DNA of 6,036 nt from an uncultured Clostridia bacterium (GCA_947600345.1 CANQGC010000188.1:1-6036); one strand, 5' to 3'. Positions 1 to 4,512 are shown, counted from the first letter of the stretch. A program made the numbers and translations. Notes: a model not told the origin generated them from the letters alone.

Positions 1-822
1 GAGAAGTTTTTTTACAACCTCAAACCCGAAGTGGTGCAGCAGCGTTTCCGGCGGCTGGTGAAAGAGCAGCCCATCATGGAGCTGATCGGCATTTCGCTAA
101 AGTTCGGCGTAGTGAGCGGCGCATACCCCAGTCAATGGTACGCGAACACCACGCTGCAGCCCATCGACCACTACATCCGCCAGGTGCTGCACGTGCCGCA
201 CTACACCCGGAACATGGACAATTTCACGCTGGCGGGGCCGAACAAGCGGCAGCTGCACCGTGCGATCCGAGCCATAGACCGGGAGCTGCATAAGATCGGC
301 CTGCGGCTGAAACCGAATTGGCAGGTGTACCGCACCACGTACACGCGCAAGGTGGAGCGCCGCAGCGCCGAATGGAGCGAAAAGCACAGGCGGCTGCGGC
401 ACCCGCGCCGGATCGACGCCCTGGGCTACAAGCACGCCCACGGCTATCTGGTTTGGCGAAAGAAGAACGTGCTGCGCATGAGGCGCAGGCTGGCCGGCAT
501 CGACCAGCGACTGGCGGACAAGGCGCCGATCTACTTCAAGACGGCCGCGGGCGCCATCGCCCAGATCGGCCAGCTGAAACACTGCCGCAGCCGAAAGCTC
601 ATGCAGCGATGTGTGAAGGTGGGCGTGCAGAAGCAATTAAAGGACGTTGTGCGCGTCATAGGACGGCGCAGGGAGGTGCTGAAACAGTGGCGACTGAGTA
701 CATGTTTGGGACAATTAAGAGCGGCGCTTCGGAGGGCCGCTATCTTAAAACAAAGGGCGACGTGGCCCAATATCTGCCGGCTGGTAGCTATCAGCAGGCG
801 GAGATGCGCTACGGCGATATAA
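1..822 (+). CDS. DGR-type reverse transcriptase, C-terminal part (5' end outside window)
   Basis: The frame is open from base 1, so the N-terminus is missing; 273 codons are seen. Counting from base 1, residues 40-45 read GAYPSQ, the GxxxSQ form of RT motif 4 typical of diversity-generating retroelement RTs. Residues 71-74 read NMDN where YxDD is expected, then FTLAG; GLRLKPNWQVY (about 100-110) and DALGYKHAHGYLVWRK (139-154) match the later palm motifs, followed by a basic helical thumb-like region. Such enzymes copy a template repeat into mutagenised cDNA that diversifies a target gene; neither the repeat nor a target is visible here. The second catalytic-box Asp is Asn and Tyr is Asn, so activity is uncertain. 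The last 45 or so residues (after about 687) are the out-of-frame reading of the next gene and are Arg/Ala-rich, suggesting loss of an earlier stop. RT family is confident, DGR subtype fairly so. Confidence 0.83.
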   Translation, partial: EKFFYNLKPEVVQQRFRRLVKEQPIMELIGISLKFGVVSGAYPSQWYANTTLQPIDHYIRQVLHVPHYTRNMDNFTLAGPNKRQLHRAIRAIDRELHKIGLRLKPNWQVYRTTYTRKVERRSAEWSEKHRRLRHPRRIDALGYKHAHGYLVWRKKNVLRMRRRLAGIDQRLADKAPIYFKTAAGAIAQIGQLKHCRSRKLMQRCVKVGVQKQLKDVVRVIGRRREVLKQWRLSTCLGQLRAALRRAAILKQRATWPNICRLVAISRRRCATAI

Positions 823-1025
823 CGGAGAGCTACCGCTTCAAGGTGCTGGACTGCTACCACCGCAAGATCGGCCGGGACGGGAAGCATTACGCCTGGTATC
901 ACATCACCGACGTGACCATGACCCAGCGGGACGACGCACCGATGAAGCGGGCCGCGCAGCTGGCGGCGAATCTGGACTATCTGAGCATGATGGTGGACGT
1001 GGCGCTGCCGAATGAGGGGGTGTAA
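687..1025 (+). CDS. Unknown 112-aa phage protein
   Basis: I do not recognise this family. The start is chosen as GTG 687 because a strong GGGAGGTG lies at 671-678, 8 bases upstream; the ATG at 702 is about 23 bases from that site. The product starts VATEYMFGTIKSG and contains QQAEMRYGDITESYRFKVLDCY (about residues 41-62) and KHYAWYHITDVTMTQRDDA, a beta-rich pattern with no signal peptide or membrane segment, then an Ala/Leu-rich helical tail. It overlaps the end of the RT frame by 136 bases and is followed 3 bases later by the XkdX-like gene, so it is translated within the same late operon. A position between a DGR RT and XkdX suggests a tail-region or accessory protein; that is inference. 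Bases 715-748 form an imperfect hairpin inside the gene (see findings). Confidence 0.72.
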   Translation: MATEYMFGTIKSGASEGRYLKTKGDVAQYLPAGSYQQAEMRYGDITESYRFKVLDCYHRKIGRDGKHYAWYHITDVTMTQRDDAPMKRAAQLAANLDYLSMMVDVALPNEGV

Positions 1026-1028
1026 GGC

Positions 1029-1256
1029 ATGGATAGGAGCGCGAAATTCGACCGCGTGAAGGGCTACTATGACGCGGGGCTGTGGAACGAAAAGATGGTC
1101 CGCGACGCCGTGGACCGCTGGATCACGGCGGAGGAAGGCGAGCTGATTTTATCAGCTCGGTCGGCCCTGGAGGGGCCGACTGCCGCGGCTCAAATTGAAA
1201 ATTTGAGGCGCGGCACCGTGGCCGACGAAATCCTGGCGGGGGGTGCGGACGAATGA
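1029..1256 (+). CDS. XkdX family protein with in-frame palindromic insert
   Basis: 75 aa. Residues about 9-36 (VKGYYDAGLWNEKMVRDAV, then DRWITAEE) match the XkdX family, small proteins encoded at the end of phage tail-fibre/baseplate regions in Bacillota such as the PBSX prophage; their function is unknown. XkdX proteins are usually about 40-55 aa and end shortly after the ITxEE motif. Here about 28 residues (GELILSARS through IENLRRGTV) separate it from a typical acidic tail, ADEILAGGADE. The extra DNA is a run of three perfect hairpins (1141-1206) of the repeat family described separately. A GGGGGTG at 1016-1022 precedes the ATG, and the stop overlaps the next start in an ATGA. Confidence 0.83.
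   Translation: MDRSAKFDRVKGYYDAGLWNEKMVRDAVDRWITAEEGELILSARSALEGPTAAAQIENLRRGTVADEILAGGADE
1141..1206. repeat. Palindromic element, class I copy A (in XkdX gene)
   Basis: Three consecutive perfect hairpins: arms 1141-1147/1151-1157 (AGCTGAT, loop TTT), 1160-1167/1173-1180 (GTCGGCCC, 5-base loop) and 1190-1196/1200-1206 (TCAAATT, loop GAA), with GCCGCGGC (1182-1189) between the last two. The order, a variable stem, then a GTCGGC stem, then a T-C-R-AATT-GAA stem, is the same as in copy B of the endolysin. It is read in the same frame in both, giving the peptide blocks (S/T)ARS and IEN. The extra protein segment suggests the insert spans roughly 1137-1220. Confidence 0.8.
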
Positions 1257-1720
1257 CGCTGGAACAGCTGGGCGACGCCTTAGGCGTGGCGCTCTTTTTC
1301 GCCGTTGTGGAGCTGGTGCTGGTGGTGATCCTTTTCATTGTGCACCGCATGGACCATACCGAATTGGAATGTTTGGATCAGCGCATGAGAATCTGCGAGG
1401 TGGACCTGTGCAAGCTGCAGTGCGTAGGCACGACCAGCGTGCGGCCGGGACGACCGGAGCCGCCCGGCGTGCGGTTCACGCCCAGCGAGCGCGTGGCGGG
1501 GCATCCGGCGAAGTTTTACAGCATCGTGCCGAATGACGACGGCACGGTGGACGTGTACATCCCCGTGGAGTGGGCGGAGTACAAAACGGAGGACGGCATC
1601 TACGACCACGACCTGACCGTCAGCGCGGTGCGCGGGATCGTGCCCTGGGAGGGGCTGGAGGACGATATACGCGCGCACTACGACGACTGGATCAGTTCGG
1701 GAATACGAATCACGTTTTGA
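1253..1720 (+). CDS. Membrane-anchored unknown phage protein
   Basis: 155 aa; its ATG overlaps the XkdX stop (ATGA, 1253-1256) with a G-rich ribosome site (GGGGGGTG) just upstream, so the two are translationally coupled. Residues 10-30 (LGVALFFAVVELVLVVILFIV) form one hydrophobic membrane segment, with Glu20 in the middle. Residues 31-58 include four Cys (40, 48, 53, 57). After a Pro/Arg linker (about 60-85) comes a soluble domain, FYSIVPNDDGTVDVYIP (88-104), ending with VRGIVPWEGLEDDIRAHYDDW. From memory this last domain often occurs alone as a small protein beside XkdX in gut Clostridia phages, so this gene may join a membrane leader to it; I cannot verify that here. The function is unknown. 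A holin-like role is possible from position, but the large soluble domain argues against a simple holin. Confidence 0.75.
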   Translation: MTLEQLGDALGVALFFAVVELVLVVILFIVHRMDHTELECLDQRMRICEVDLCKLQCVGTTSVRPGRPEPPGVRFTPSERVAGHPAKFYSIVPNDDGTVDVYIPVEWAEYKTEDGIYDHDLTVSAVRGIVPWEGLEDDIRAHYDDWISSGIRITF

Positions 1721-1816
1721 GGGAGGCCCCAAAGGGGCCGACTAGGGGCGAGGACACGGCGCAGCCGTACCGCAGCCCCGTAGCTGCGACGCCCCCGAAG
1801 GGGGTGGGGCAGCCGA
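1719..1816 (+). repeat. Palindromic element, class II copy E (intergenic)
   Basis: About 98 bases filling the gap between the membrane protein and the endolysin, beginning inside the former's stop codon. Blocks in order: GAGGGAG; hairpin GGCCCC-AAA-GGGGCC (1725-1739); GACTAG; nested hairpin with outer arms GGGGC 1745-1749/GCCCC 1775-1779 and inner arms ACGGC-GCA-GCCGT (1756-1768); CGTAGCTGCGAC (1779-1790); hairpin CCCCC-GAA-GGGGG (1792-1804); then CAGCCGA. Copies D and F have the same order. The endolysin ribosome binding site begins 7 bases after it. Confidence 0.85.
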
Positions 1817-1835
1817 AAATTTAGGAGGTGAGACT

Positions 1836-3281
1836 ATGGCAAAGGGACGCGCGGACATCGTAAAGAAGTACGGCACGATCATCGGGCGGAACAAGTACAG
1901 TCAGCCGCGGCGGGCCTACGTGTACAGCAAGTACAAAGACGGCAAGTATTACAGCGACTGCTCCAGCAGCATCGCGGCCACCTTCAAGGCGATGGGCCAC
2001 CCGATCCGCTACGGCGGCAGCACGCTGCCGAACACCGTGGGCATGTACCACTCGACGGACCTGGTGGACGTGCCGGTCAAGATCAAAAACGGCGTGATCC
2101 AAAACCCGGAGGTGCTGCAGACCTGCGACGTGCTGCTGTTCGCGGGCACGGACAAGAGCCGCAGCGGCGCGGGCTACGTGGGCCACGTGGAGATGGTCGG
2201 GGAAATCACCGCAAGGTCGGAAACCCAAAGGGTTTCCGAGTCGGCTAAAGCCGACCGCGACGGTCGAATTGAAAATTCGAGCGCCGCGCCTGTCGGGAAG
2301 GTGTGGCTCTACGGCCACGGCAGCGGCAACCCGAAGCGCCACGAAATGAACGCCTACTGTAAGCAGCGCTACGGCAGCAAGACCAGCACAAAGGTGGGCA
2401 ACAAGGGCCTGATCAAGGTGCGCCGGCACGTGGATTTCGCCGACGCCGACGGATGGGTAGACACCCACCTGGGCGAGCGCGAGCTGAAAAAGGGCTGCAC
2501 CGGCCTGGACGTGCGCGCGCTGCAGGCGGCGCTGATCGCCCACGGCTTCGACGTGGGGCCGGACGGCGCGGATGGCGATTTCGGCGCGAACACCGAAAAG
2601 GCGGTAAAGGCGTACCAGGCGGCCGCAAACCTGCCTGTGACGGGCGTGGCGGATAAGGCGACCATTTCCTCCATCGGCGGGGCGCTTCAAATCCCTGATT
2701 TGAACCGCCCCGGTCGCCCCACAGGGCGACTTGAAATCCCCAGTGGGGATTTCAACCTAGGCGCGCAGGCGGCCACGGGCGGCAATACGAGCGCCACGGA
2801 CGGCCCCGCGCTGGAGGTGATCGGCGAGAGCGTCAACCTGCGCAGCGGCCCCGGCGCGGAGTACAGCATCCTGAAGGTGGTCCACAAGGGCGAGCGCCTG
2901 GTGCAGGTGAACGCAAGCCCGGCGGGGGCCACGGAGGGAGGGCCGAAAGGCCCGACTAGCGCCGAGGACGCCCAGGGGGCACCGCAGGCGCGTAGCTGCG
3001 GCCCGGCGAACGCCGGGACGGAGCCGACCGGCTGGATGCCGCTCGTGCGGCTGCGGCGCGCGTGCTGGGCCAGCGCAAAGTACGCCGTGCGCGAGGGCGA
3101 CCGGATCAAGATCACCGGCGGCACGGTGAACATCCGCAGCGGCCCCGGCGAGGAGTACAGAGTCGTGGACACCGTGAACAAGGGCGCGACCTTTGCGCCG
3201 GTGGACGCCGCGGACTGGCGGCCGGTGAAGGTGGGCAAGACGGTGCTGTGGATCAAGGCCGACTATGTGCGGGAGGTGTAA
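1836..3281 (+). CDS. Endolysin: NlpC/P60-like hydrolase, PG-binding domain, two SH3b
   Basis: 481 aa, with ribosome site AGGAGGTGA (1823-1831) 4 bases before the ATG. It degrades host peptidoglycan at lysis. The N-terminal catalytic domain (about 1-165) has YYSDCSSS with likely nucleophile Cys42, GHVEMV with His117, and YGHGSGNP with His161 as a probable third catalytic residue, the Cys-His-polar pattern of NlpC/P60 peptidases. Residues 217-283 form a PG_binding_1-type domain (GLDVRALQAALIAHGF, DGDFGANTEKAVKAYQ). Two bacterial SH3 domains follow, each with a VN(L/I)RSGPG motif (333-340 and 431-438). There is no signal peptide, so export depends on the holin. Three palindromic inserts are read in frame: residues 128-149 between two catalytic residues, 284-307 in the linker before SH3b 1, and 367-398 inside SH3b 1. 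Endolysin is confident; the exact bond cut is not determinable. Confidence 0.92.
   Translation: MAKGRADIVKKYGTIIGRNKYSQPRRAYVYSKYKDGKYYSDCSSSIAATFKAMGHPIRYGGSTLPNTVGMYHSTDLVDVPVKIKNGVIQNPEVLQTCDVLLFAGTDKSRSGAGYVGHVEMVGEITARSETQRVSESAKADRDGRIENSSAAPVGKVWLYGHGSGNPKRHEMNAYCKQRYGSKTSTKVGNKGLIKVRRHVDFADADGWVDTHLGERELKKGCTGLDVRALQAALIAHGFDVGPDGADGDFGANTEKAVKAYQAAANLPVTGVADKATISSIGGALQIPDLNRPGRPTGRLEIPSGDFNLGAQAATGGNTSATDGPALEVIGESVNLRSGPGAEYSILKVVHKGERLVQVNASPAGATEGGPKGPTSAEDAQGAPQARSCGPANAGTEPTGWMPLVRLRRACWASAKYAVREGDRIKITGGTVNIRSGPGEEYRVVDTVNKGATFAPVDAADWRPVKVGKTVLWIKADYVREV
2217..2280. repeat. Palindromic element, class I copy B (in endolysin)
   Basis: Three perfect hairpins back to back: arms 2217-2226/2230-2239 (TCGGAAACCC, loop AAA), 2240-2246/2249-2255 (GTCGGCT, loop AA) and 2264-2270/2274-2280 (TCGAATT, loop GAA). 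The architecture matches copy A, and the last stem differs from A at one position on each arm so that pairing is kept. In frame it encodes residues 128-149, between catalytic His117 and the YGHG motif, probably a surface loop. Confidence 0.82.
2686..2755. repeat. Palindromic element, class I copy C (in endolysin)
   Basis: Three perfect hairpins: arms 2686-2693/2697-2704 (TTCAAATC, loop CCT), 2713-2719/2724-2730 (GTCGCCC, loop CACA) and 2731-2741/2745-2755 (TTGAAATCCCC, loop AGT), followed directly by the palindrome CCTAGG (2756-2761). It begins exactly where the peptidoglycan-binding domain ends and encodes linker residues 284-307 with no stop codon. Confidence 0.82.
2934..3028 (+). repeat. 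Palindromic element, class II copy D (in endolysin SH3b)
   Basis: 95 bases sharing the class II blocks GAGGGAG, a GGGCC-GAAA-GGCCC hairpin (2940-2953), GACTAG, outer arms GCGCC 2959-2963/GGCGC 2987-2991, CGTAGCTGCGGC, hairpin CCCGGCG-AA-CGCCGGG (3002-3017) and GAGCCGAC (3021-3028). It is translated as residues 367-398 inside the first SH3b domain. Its first hairpin is one base shorter than that of copy E, so the GACTAG block does not give an in-frame TAG. Confidence 0.85.
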
Positions 3282-3284
3282 GCG

Positions 3285-3575
3285 ATGCCCGGAGACAGTG
3301 AGGTCCTGGAGCGCCTGGCGCGGCTGGAGGCCGAAGTCAAGGCGGCGTTTAAGCGCATCGACGAGCAGAAACAGCTGGCCGAAAGTGTGCATAGCCTGGC
3401 GCTTTCGGTGGAGCGCCTGACCGGCGCCCAAAAGAACATGAGCGACAAGCTGGCCAGCGTGGCCGCCGACGTGGAGGAGCTGAAAGAGAAACCGGCAAAG
3501 CGCTGGGACAGCATCATCGCCGCCGCCATCGCCGCGGTGGTGGGCGGCCTGGTCGGCTTCTTTTTCCGGCTGTAA
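3285..3575 (+). CDS. XhlA-like coiled-coil protein with C-terminal membrane segment
   Basis: 96 aa, starting 3 bases after the endolysin stop with GGGAGGTG (3270-3277) upstream. Residues 5-68 are a long heptad-patterned helix (VLERLARLEAEVKAAFKRI, LTGAQKNMSDKLASVAADV), followed by KPAKRWDS and one membrane helix at 77-94 (IIAAAIAAVVGGLVGFFF). Length and layout match the haemolysin XhlA family of Bacillota phages and PBSX-type prophages, small membrane proteins that act with the holin and endolysin in lysis. The place between endolysin and holin supports this. Family assignment is from architecture rather than any unique residue, so a generic coiled-coil membrane protein remains possible. Confidence 0.78.
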   Translation: MPGDSEVLERLARLEAEVKAAFKRIDEQKQLAESVHSLALSVERLTGAQKNMSDKLASVAADVEELKEKPAKRWDSIIAAAIAAVVGGLVGFFFRL

Positions 3576-3601
3576 TTCATTTTCGACGCCCGAAGGGGCA
3601 G

Positions 3602-3692
3602 GAGGGAGGCCCGCAAGGGCCGACTAGCCGCTGCAAACCGCAGGTTTGTGGCGGCGTAGCTGCGACCCGGCGAAAGCCGGGGCGGAGCCGAC
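3602..3692 (+). repeat. Palindromic element, class II copy F (intergenic)
   Basis: 91 bases between the XhlA-like and holin genes. Blocks: GAGGGAG; GGCCC-GCAA-GGGCC hairpin (3608-3621); GACTAG; nested hairpin with outer arms GCCGC 3627-3631/GCGGC 3651-3655, two G-T pairs and inner arms CAAACC-GCA-GGTTTG (3634-3648); CGTAGCTGCGAC; CCCGGC-GAAA-GCCGGG (3666-3681); GAGCCGAC. The first and last loops are GNRA tetraloops if transcribed. A further small hairpin, GCCC-GAAG-GGGC (3588-3599), precedes it, and the holin ribosome site follows it within about 10 bases. Confidence 0.86.
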
Positions 3693-3711
3693 ATAGAAAG
3701 GAAGGGAAACC

Positions 3712-3930
3712 ATGAGTAAGAATTTCATCAAGTGCGCGGCGATCCGCGCGGCGAAAACGTTCGCTCAGGCTGCCATCGGCGCCATCGGCAGCTCGATGCT
3801 GATTTCGGAGGTCAACTGGCTGGCGGTGCTGTCCACCGCGGGCCTGGCCGCCATCGTCTCCGTGCTGACCAGCATCGCCACCGGCCTGCCGGAGGTGGAT
3901 ATGGCCGACGCGCCGGACGGCGAGGACTAG
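3712..3930 (+). CDS. Phage holin, r1t-like
   Basis: 72 aa, with AAGGAAGGG at 3698-3706 as ribosome site. Residues 17-31 and 35-57 form two hydrophobic helices around a short polar turn (SEVNW); the tail EVDMADAPDGED is acidic and soluble. The N-terminus is basic (KNFIKCAAIRAAKTFAQ), and NWLAVLSTAGLAAIVSVLTS followed by GLP is the recognisable pattern of the phage r1t-type small holins. It would permeabilise the membrane at a set time and let the signal-less endolysin reach the wall. It is the last gene of the late operon; a hairpin array and then a terminator follow. Holin is confident, the named family likely. Confidence 0.87.
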   Translation: MSKNFIKCAAIRAAKTFAQAAIGAIGSSMLISEVNWLAVLSTAGLAAIVSVLTSIATGLPEVDMADAPDGED

Positions 3931-3939
3931 CGCATGAAA

Positions 3940-4099
3940 GCGCGGGAAATCTGCGGATTTCCCGCGCGGGGGCTGGGGTGCTGCGGTTTCCTGAAATCGC
4001 TGCGCGATTTCCGGGCGGAAACCTGACTGGCCGGTATTGTTTCCCTCTACGGCTCCGCCTACGAGGGAAACCAAAACCGACGTACACGCCGCCGGTTTT
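3940..4099. repeat. Hairpin array between holin and late terminator
   Basis: Four hairpins in series fill this non-coding stretch: perfect 12-bp arms 3940-3951/3956-3967 (loop TGCG); a nested structure with outer arms GGTTTCC 3985-3991/GGAAACC 4017-4023 around GAAATCGC-TGC-GCGATTTC (3993-4011); arms GTTTCCCTC 4039-4047/GAGGGAAAC 4063-4071 around an inner GGC-TCC-GCC; and AAAACCG 4073-4079/CGGTTTT 4093-4099. GAAAT-rich stems resemble class I copy C. No T tract follows any of them, so they are not separate terminators; they form a structured 3' end for the late mRNA. Confidence 0.75.
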
Positions 4100-4137
4100 G
4101 ATTCAAATGGCGGCACCGCAGCGGAGCAGACAAAACG

Positions 4138-4165
4138 AGCGGGGGCGAAAGCCCCTGCTTTTTTT
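4138..4165 (+). terminator. Intrinsic terminator of the late operon
   Basis: Arms 4138-4146 and 4151-4159 pair over 9 bp (one G-T), capped by a GAAA tetraloop (4147-4150) and followed by seven T (4159-4165). It separates the lysis operon from the promoter that begins 15 bases downstream. Confidence 0.94.
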
Positions 4166-4180
4166 ATGCCCAAAAAGGTG

Positions 4181-4209
4181 TTGACAAAATGCCCGAGCAA
4201 AAATATAAT
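4181..4209 (+). promoter_or_regulatory. Consensus sigma-A promoter for the RHH gene
   Basis: TTGACA at 4181-4186 and TATAAT at 4204-4209, both perfect, with a 17-base spacer. Transcription should start near 4216, about 24 bases before the RHH start codon. A promoter this strong is usually held down by a repressor, and the product of the next gene is the obvious candidate. Confidence 0.94.
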
Positions 4210-4226
4210 AAATGCAGGAGCAAAAA
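4195..4226 (+). promoter_or_regulatory. Direct repeats GAGCAAAAA around the -10 box: possible operator
   Basis: GAGCAAAAA occurs at 4195-4203, touching the -10 box, and again at 4218-4226, just past the expected start site. The 23-base offset is about two helical turns, so both face the same side of the DNA. RHH repressors commonly bind repeated half-sites in their own promoter. Operator function is inferred. Confidence 0.5.
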
Positions 4227-4239
4227 GTGAGGTGATGAA

Positions 4240-4419
4240 ATGACTCCGAGAACAGGCCGACCGCCGAAGAAGATTAAGAAGGACGTAGCGCTGGGGCTGC
4301 GAATCAAGCAGGAAACCGCCGACAAGCTCCAATGGTGCGCCGACGCGCTGAATGAATCGCGCACGCAAGTGATCGAGCGCGGTATTGATCTGGTGGAGGC
4401 AGAAATCAACAAAAAATGA
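4240..4419 (+). CDS. Ribbon-helix-helix DNA-binding protein (CopG/Arc type)
   Basis: 59 aa. The ATG at 4240 is chosen because GAGGTG (4229-4234) sits 5 bases upstream; the ATG at 4235 is blocked by an immediate stop. The basic N-terminus RTGRPPKKIKKD leads into a short strand, VALGLRI (17-23), then helices ETADKLQWCADALN (25-38) and SRTQVIERGIDLVEAEIN (40-57), the strand-helix-helix fold of Arc/MetJ/CopG repressors; the GRPP start and the RTxVIxxGI helix are typical of RHH proteins in Clostridia phages. Dimers bind DNA through the paired strands. It has its own perfect promoter with direct repeats, which suggests autorepression. Its 3' end overlaps the terminator of the opposing small RNA. 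Confidence 0.88.
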   Translation: MTPRTGRPPKKIKKDVALGLRIKQETADKLQWCADALNESRTQVIERGIDLVEAEINKK

Positions 4420-4458
4420 GGGGTTTGCCCATCGGCGCCCTAGCCAACAAACCCCTCA
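4411..4458 (-). terminator. Minus-strand intrinsic terminator of the candidate small RNA
   Basis: Read leftward, arms TGAGGGGTTTG (complement of 4448-4458) and CAAACCCCTCA (complement of 4417-4427) form a perfect 11-bp stem with a 20-base loop, followed at once by six T (complement of 4411-4416). Read rightward, no T run follows, so it is directional. It starts at the RHH stop codon. Confidence 0.82.
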
Positions 4459-4479
4459 ACCGCACCGACTTTTCGGCAC
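4411..4479 (-). ncRNA. Candidate small antisense RNA, about 69 nt
   Basis: A near-consensus promoter (4486-4514, minus) is followed about 30 bases later by an intrinsic terminator (4411-4458), with no ribosome site or worthwhile ORF between them. The predicted RNA starts near 4479, has a short 5' hairpin (CCGA-AAAG-TCGG) and ends in the 11-bp terminator stem. It is fully complementary to the rightward mRNA between the RHH gene and the 77-aa gene, so it would act first as a cis-antisense RNA. The layout, RHH repressor then antisense RNA then downstream gene, parallels copG/RNAII/repB of plasmid pMV158. Promoter and terminator are seen; the RNA and its role are inferred. Confidence 0.68.
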
Positions 4480-4512
4480 GAGTAAATTCTAGCATATTCG
4501 CGCCGAAAAGTC
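4467..4512. promoter_or_regulatory. 11-bp inverted repeat spanning the small-RNA promoter
   Basis: Perfect arms GACTTTTCGGC (4467-4477) and GCCGAAAAGTC (4502-4512), 24 bases apart. The right arm covers most of the -35 side of the minus-strand promoter and the left arm lies just past its start site, with the -10 box in the gap. That placement suits a repressor operator; alternatively the arms fold in the rightward mRNA. Neither use is proven. Confidence 0.55.

Noticed and set aside
1821..2690. Long leftward open frame of 289 codons opposite the endolysin
   Set aside because: It is the mirror of a clear endolysin gene in GC-rich DNA, rich in Arg/Ala/Val/His with no ribosome site; GC-rich codon bias keeps such frames open.
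2757..3431. Leftward open frame opposite the end of the endolysin
   Set aside because: Shadow of the endolysin and XhlA-like genes, with no start signals.
1141..3692. CRISPR array as an explanation for the repeated hairpins
   Set aside because: Repeat lengths and spacing are irregular, several copies are inside genes, and there are no uniform spacers.
3985..4023. tRNA-like cloverleaf
   Set aside because: Nested stems only; no acceptor stem, T-loop or anticodon arm of normal size.
4212..4235. Seven-codon leader peptide before the RHH gene
   Set aside because: Its ATG lies upstream of the predicted transcription start near 4216.
4037..4243. Rightward 68-codon frame
   Set aside because: It runs through the hairpin array, the late terminator and the RHH promoter; no ribosome site.
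4470..4498. Weak rightward promoter for the 77-aa gene (TTTTCG, CATATT)
   Set aside because: Only 3 and 4 of 6 consensus matches; the strong signal in this DNA is the leftward promoter.
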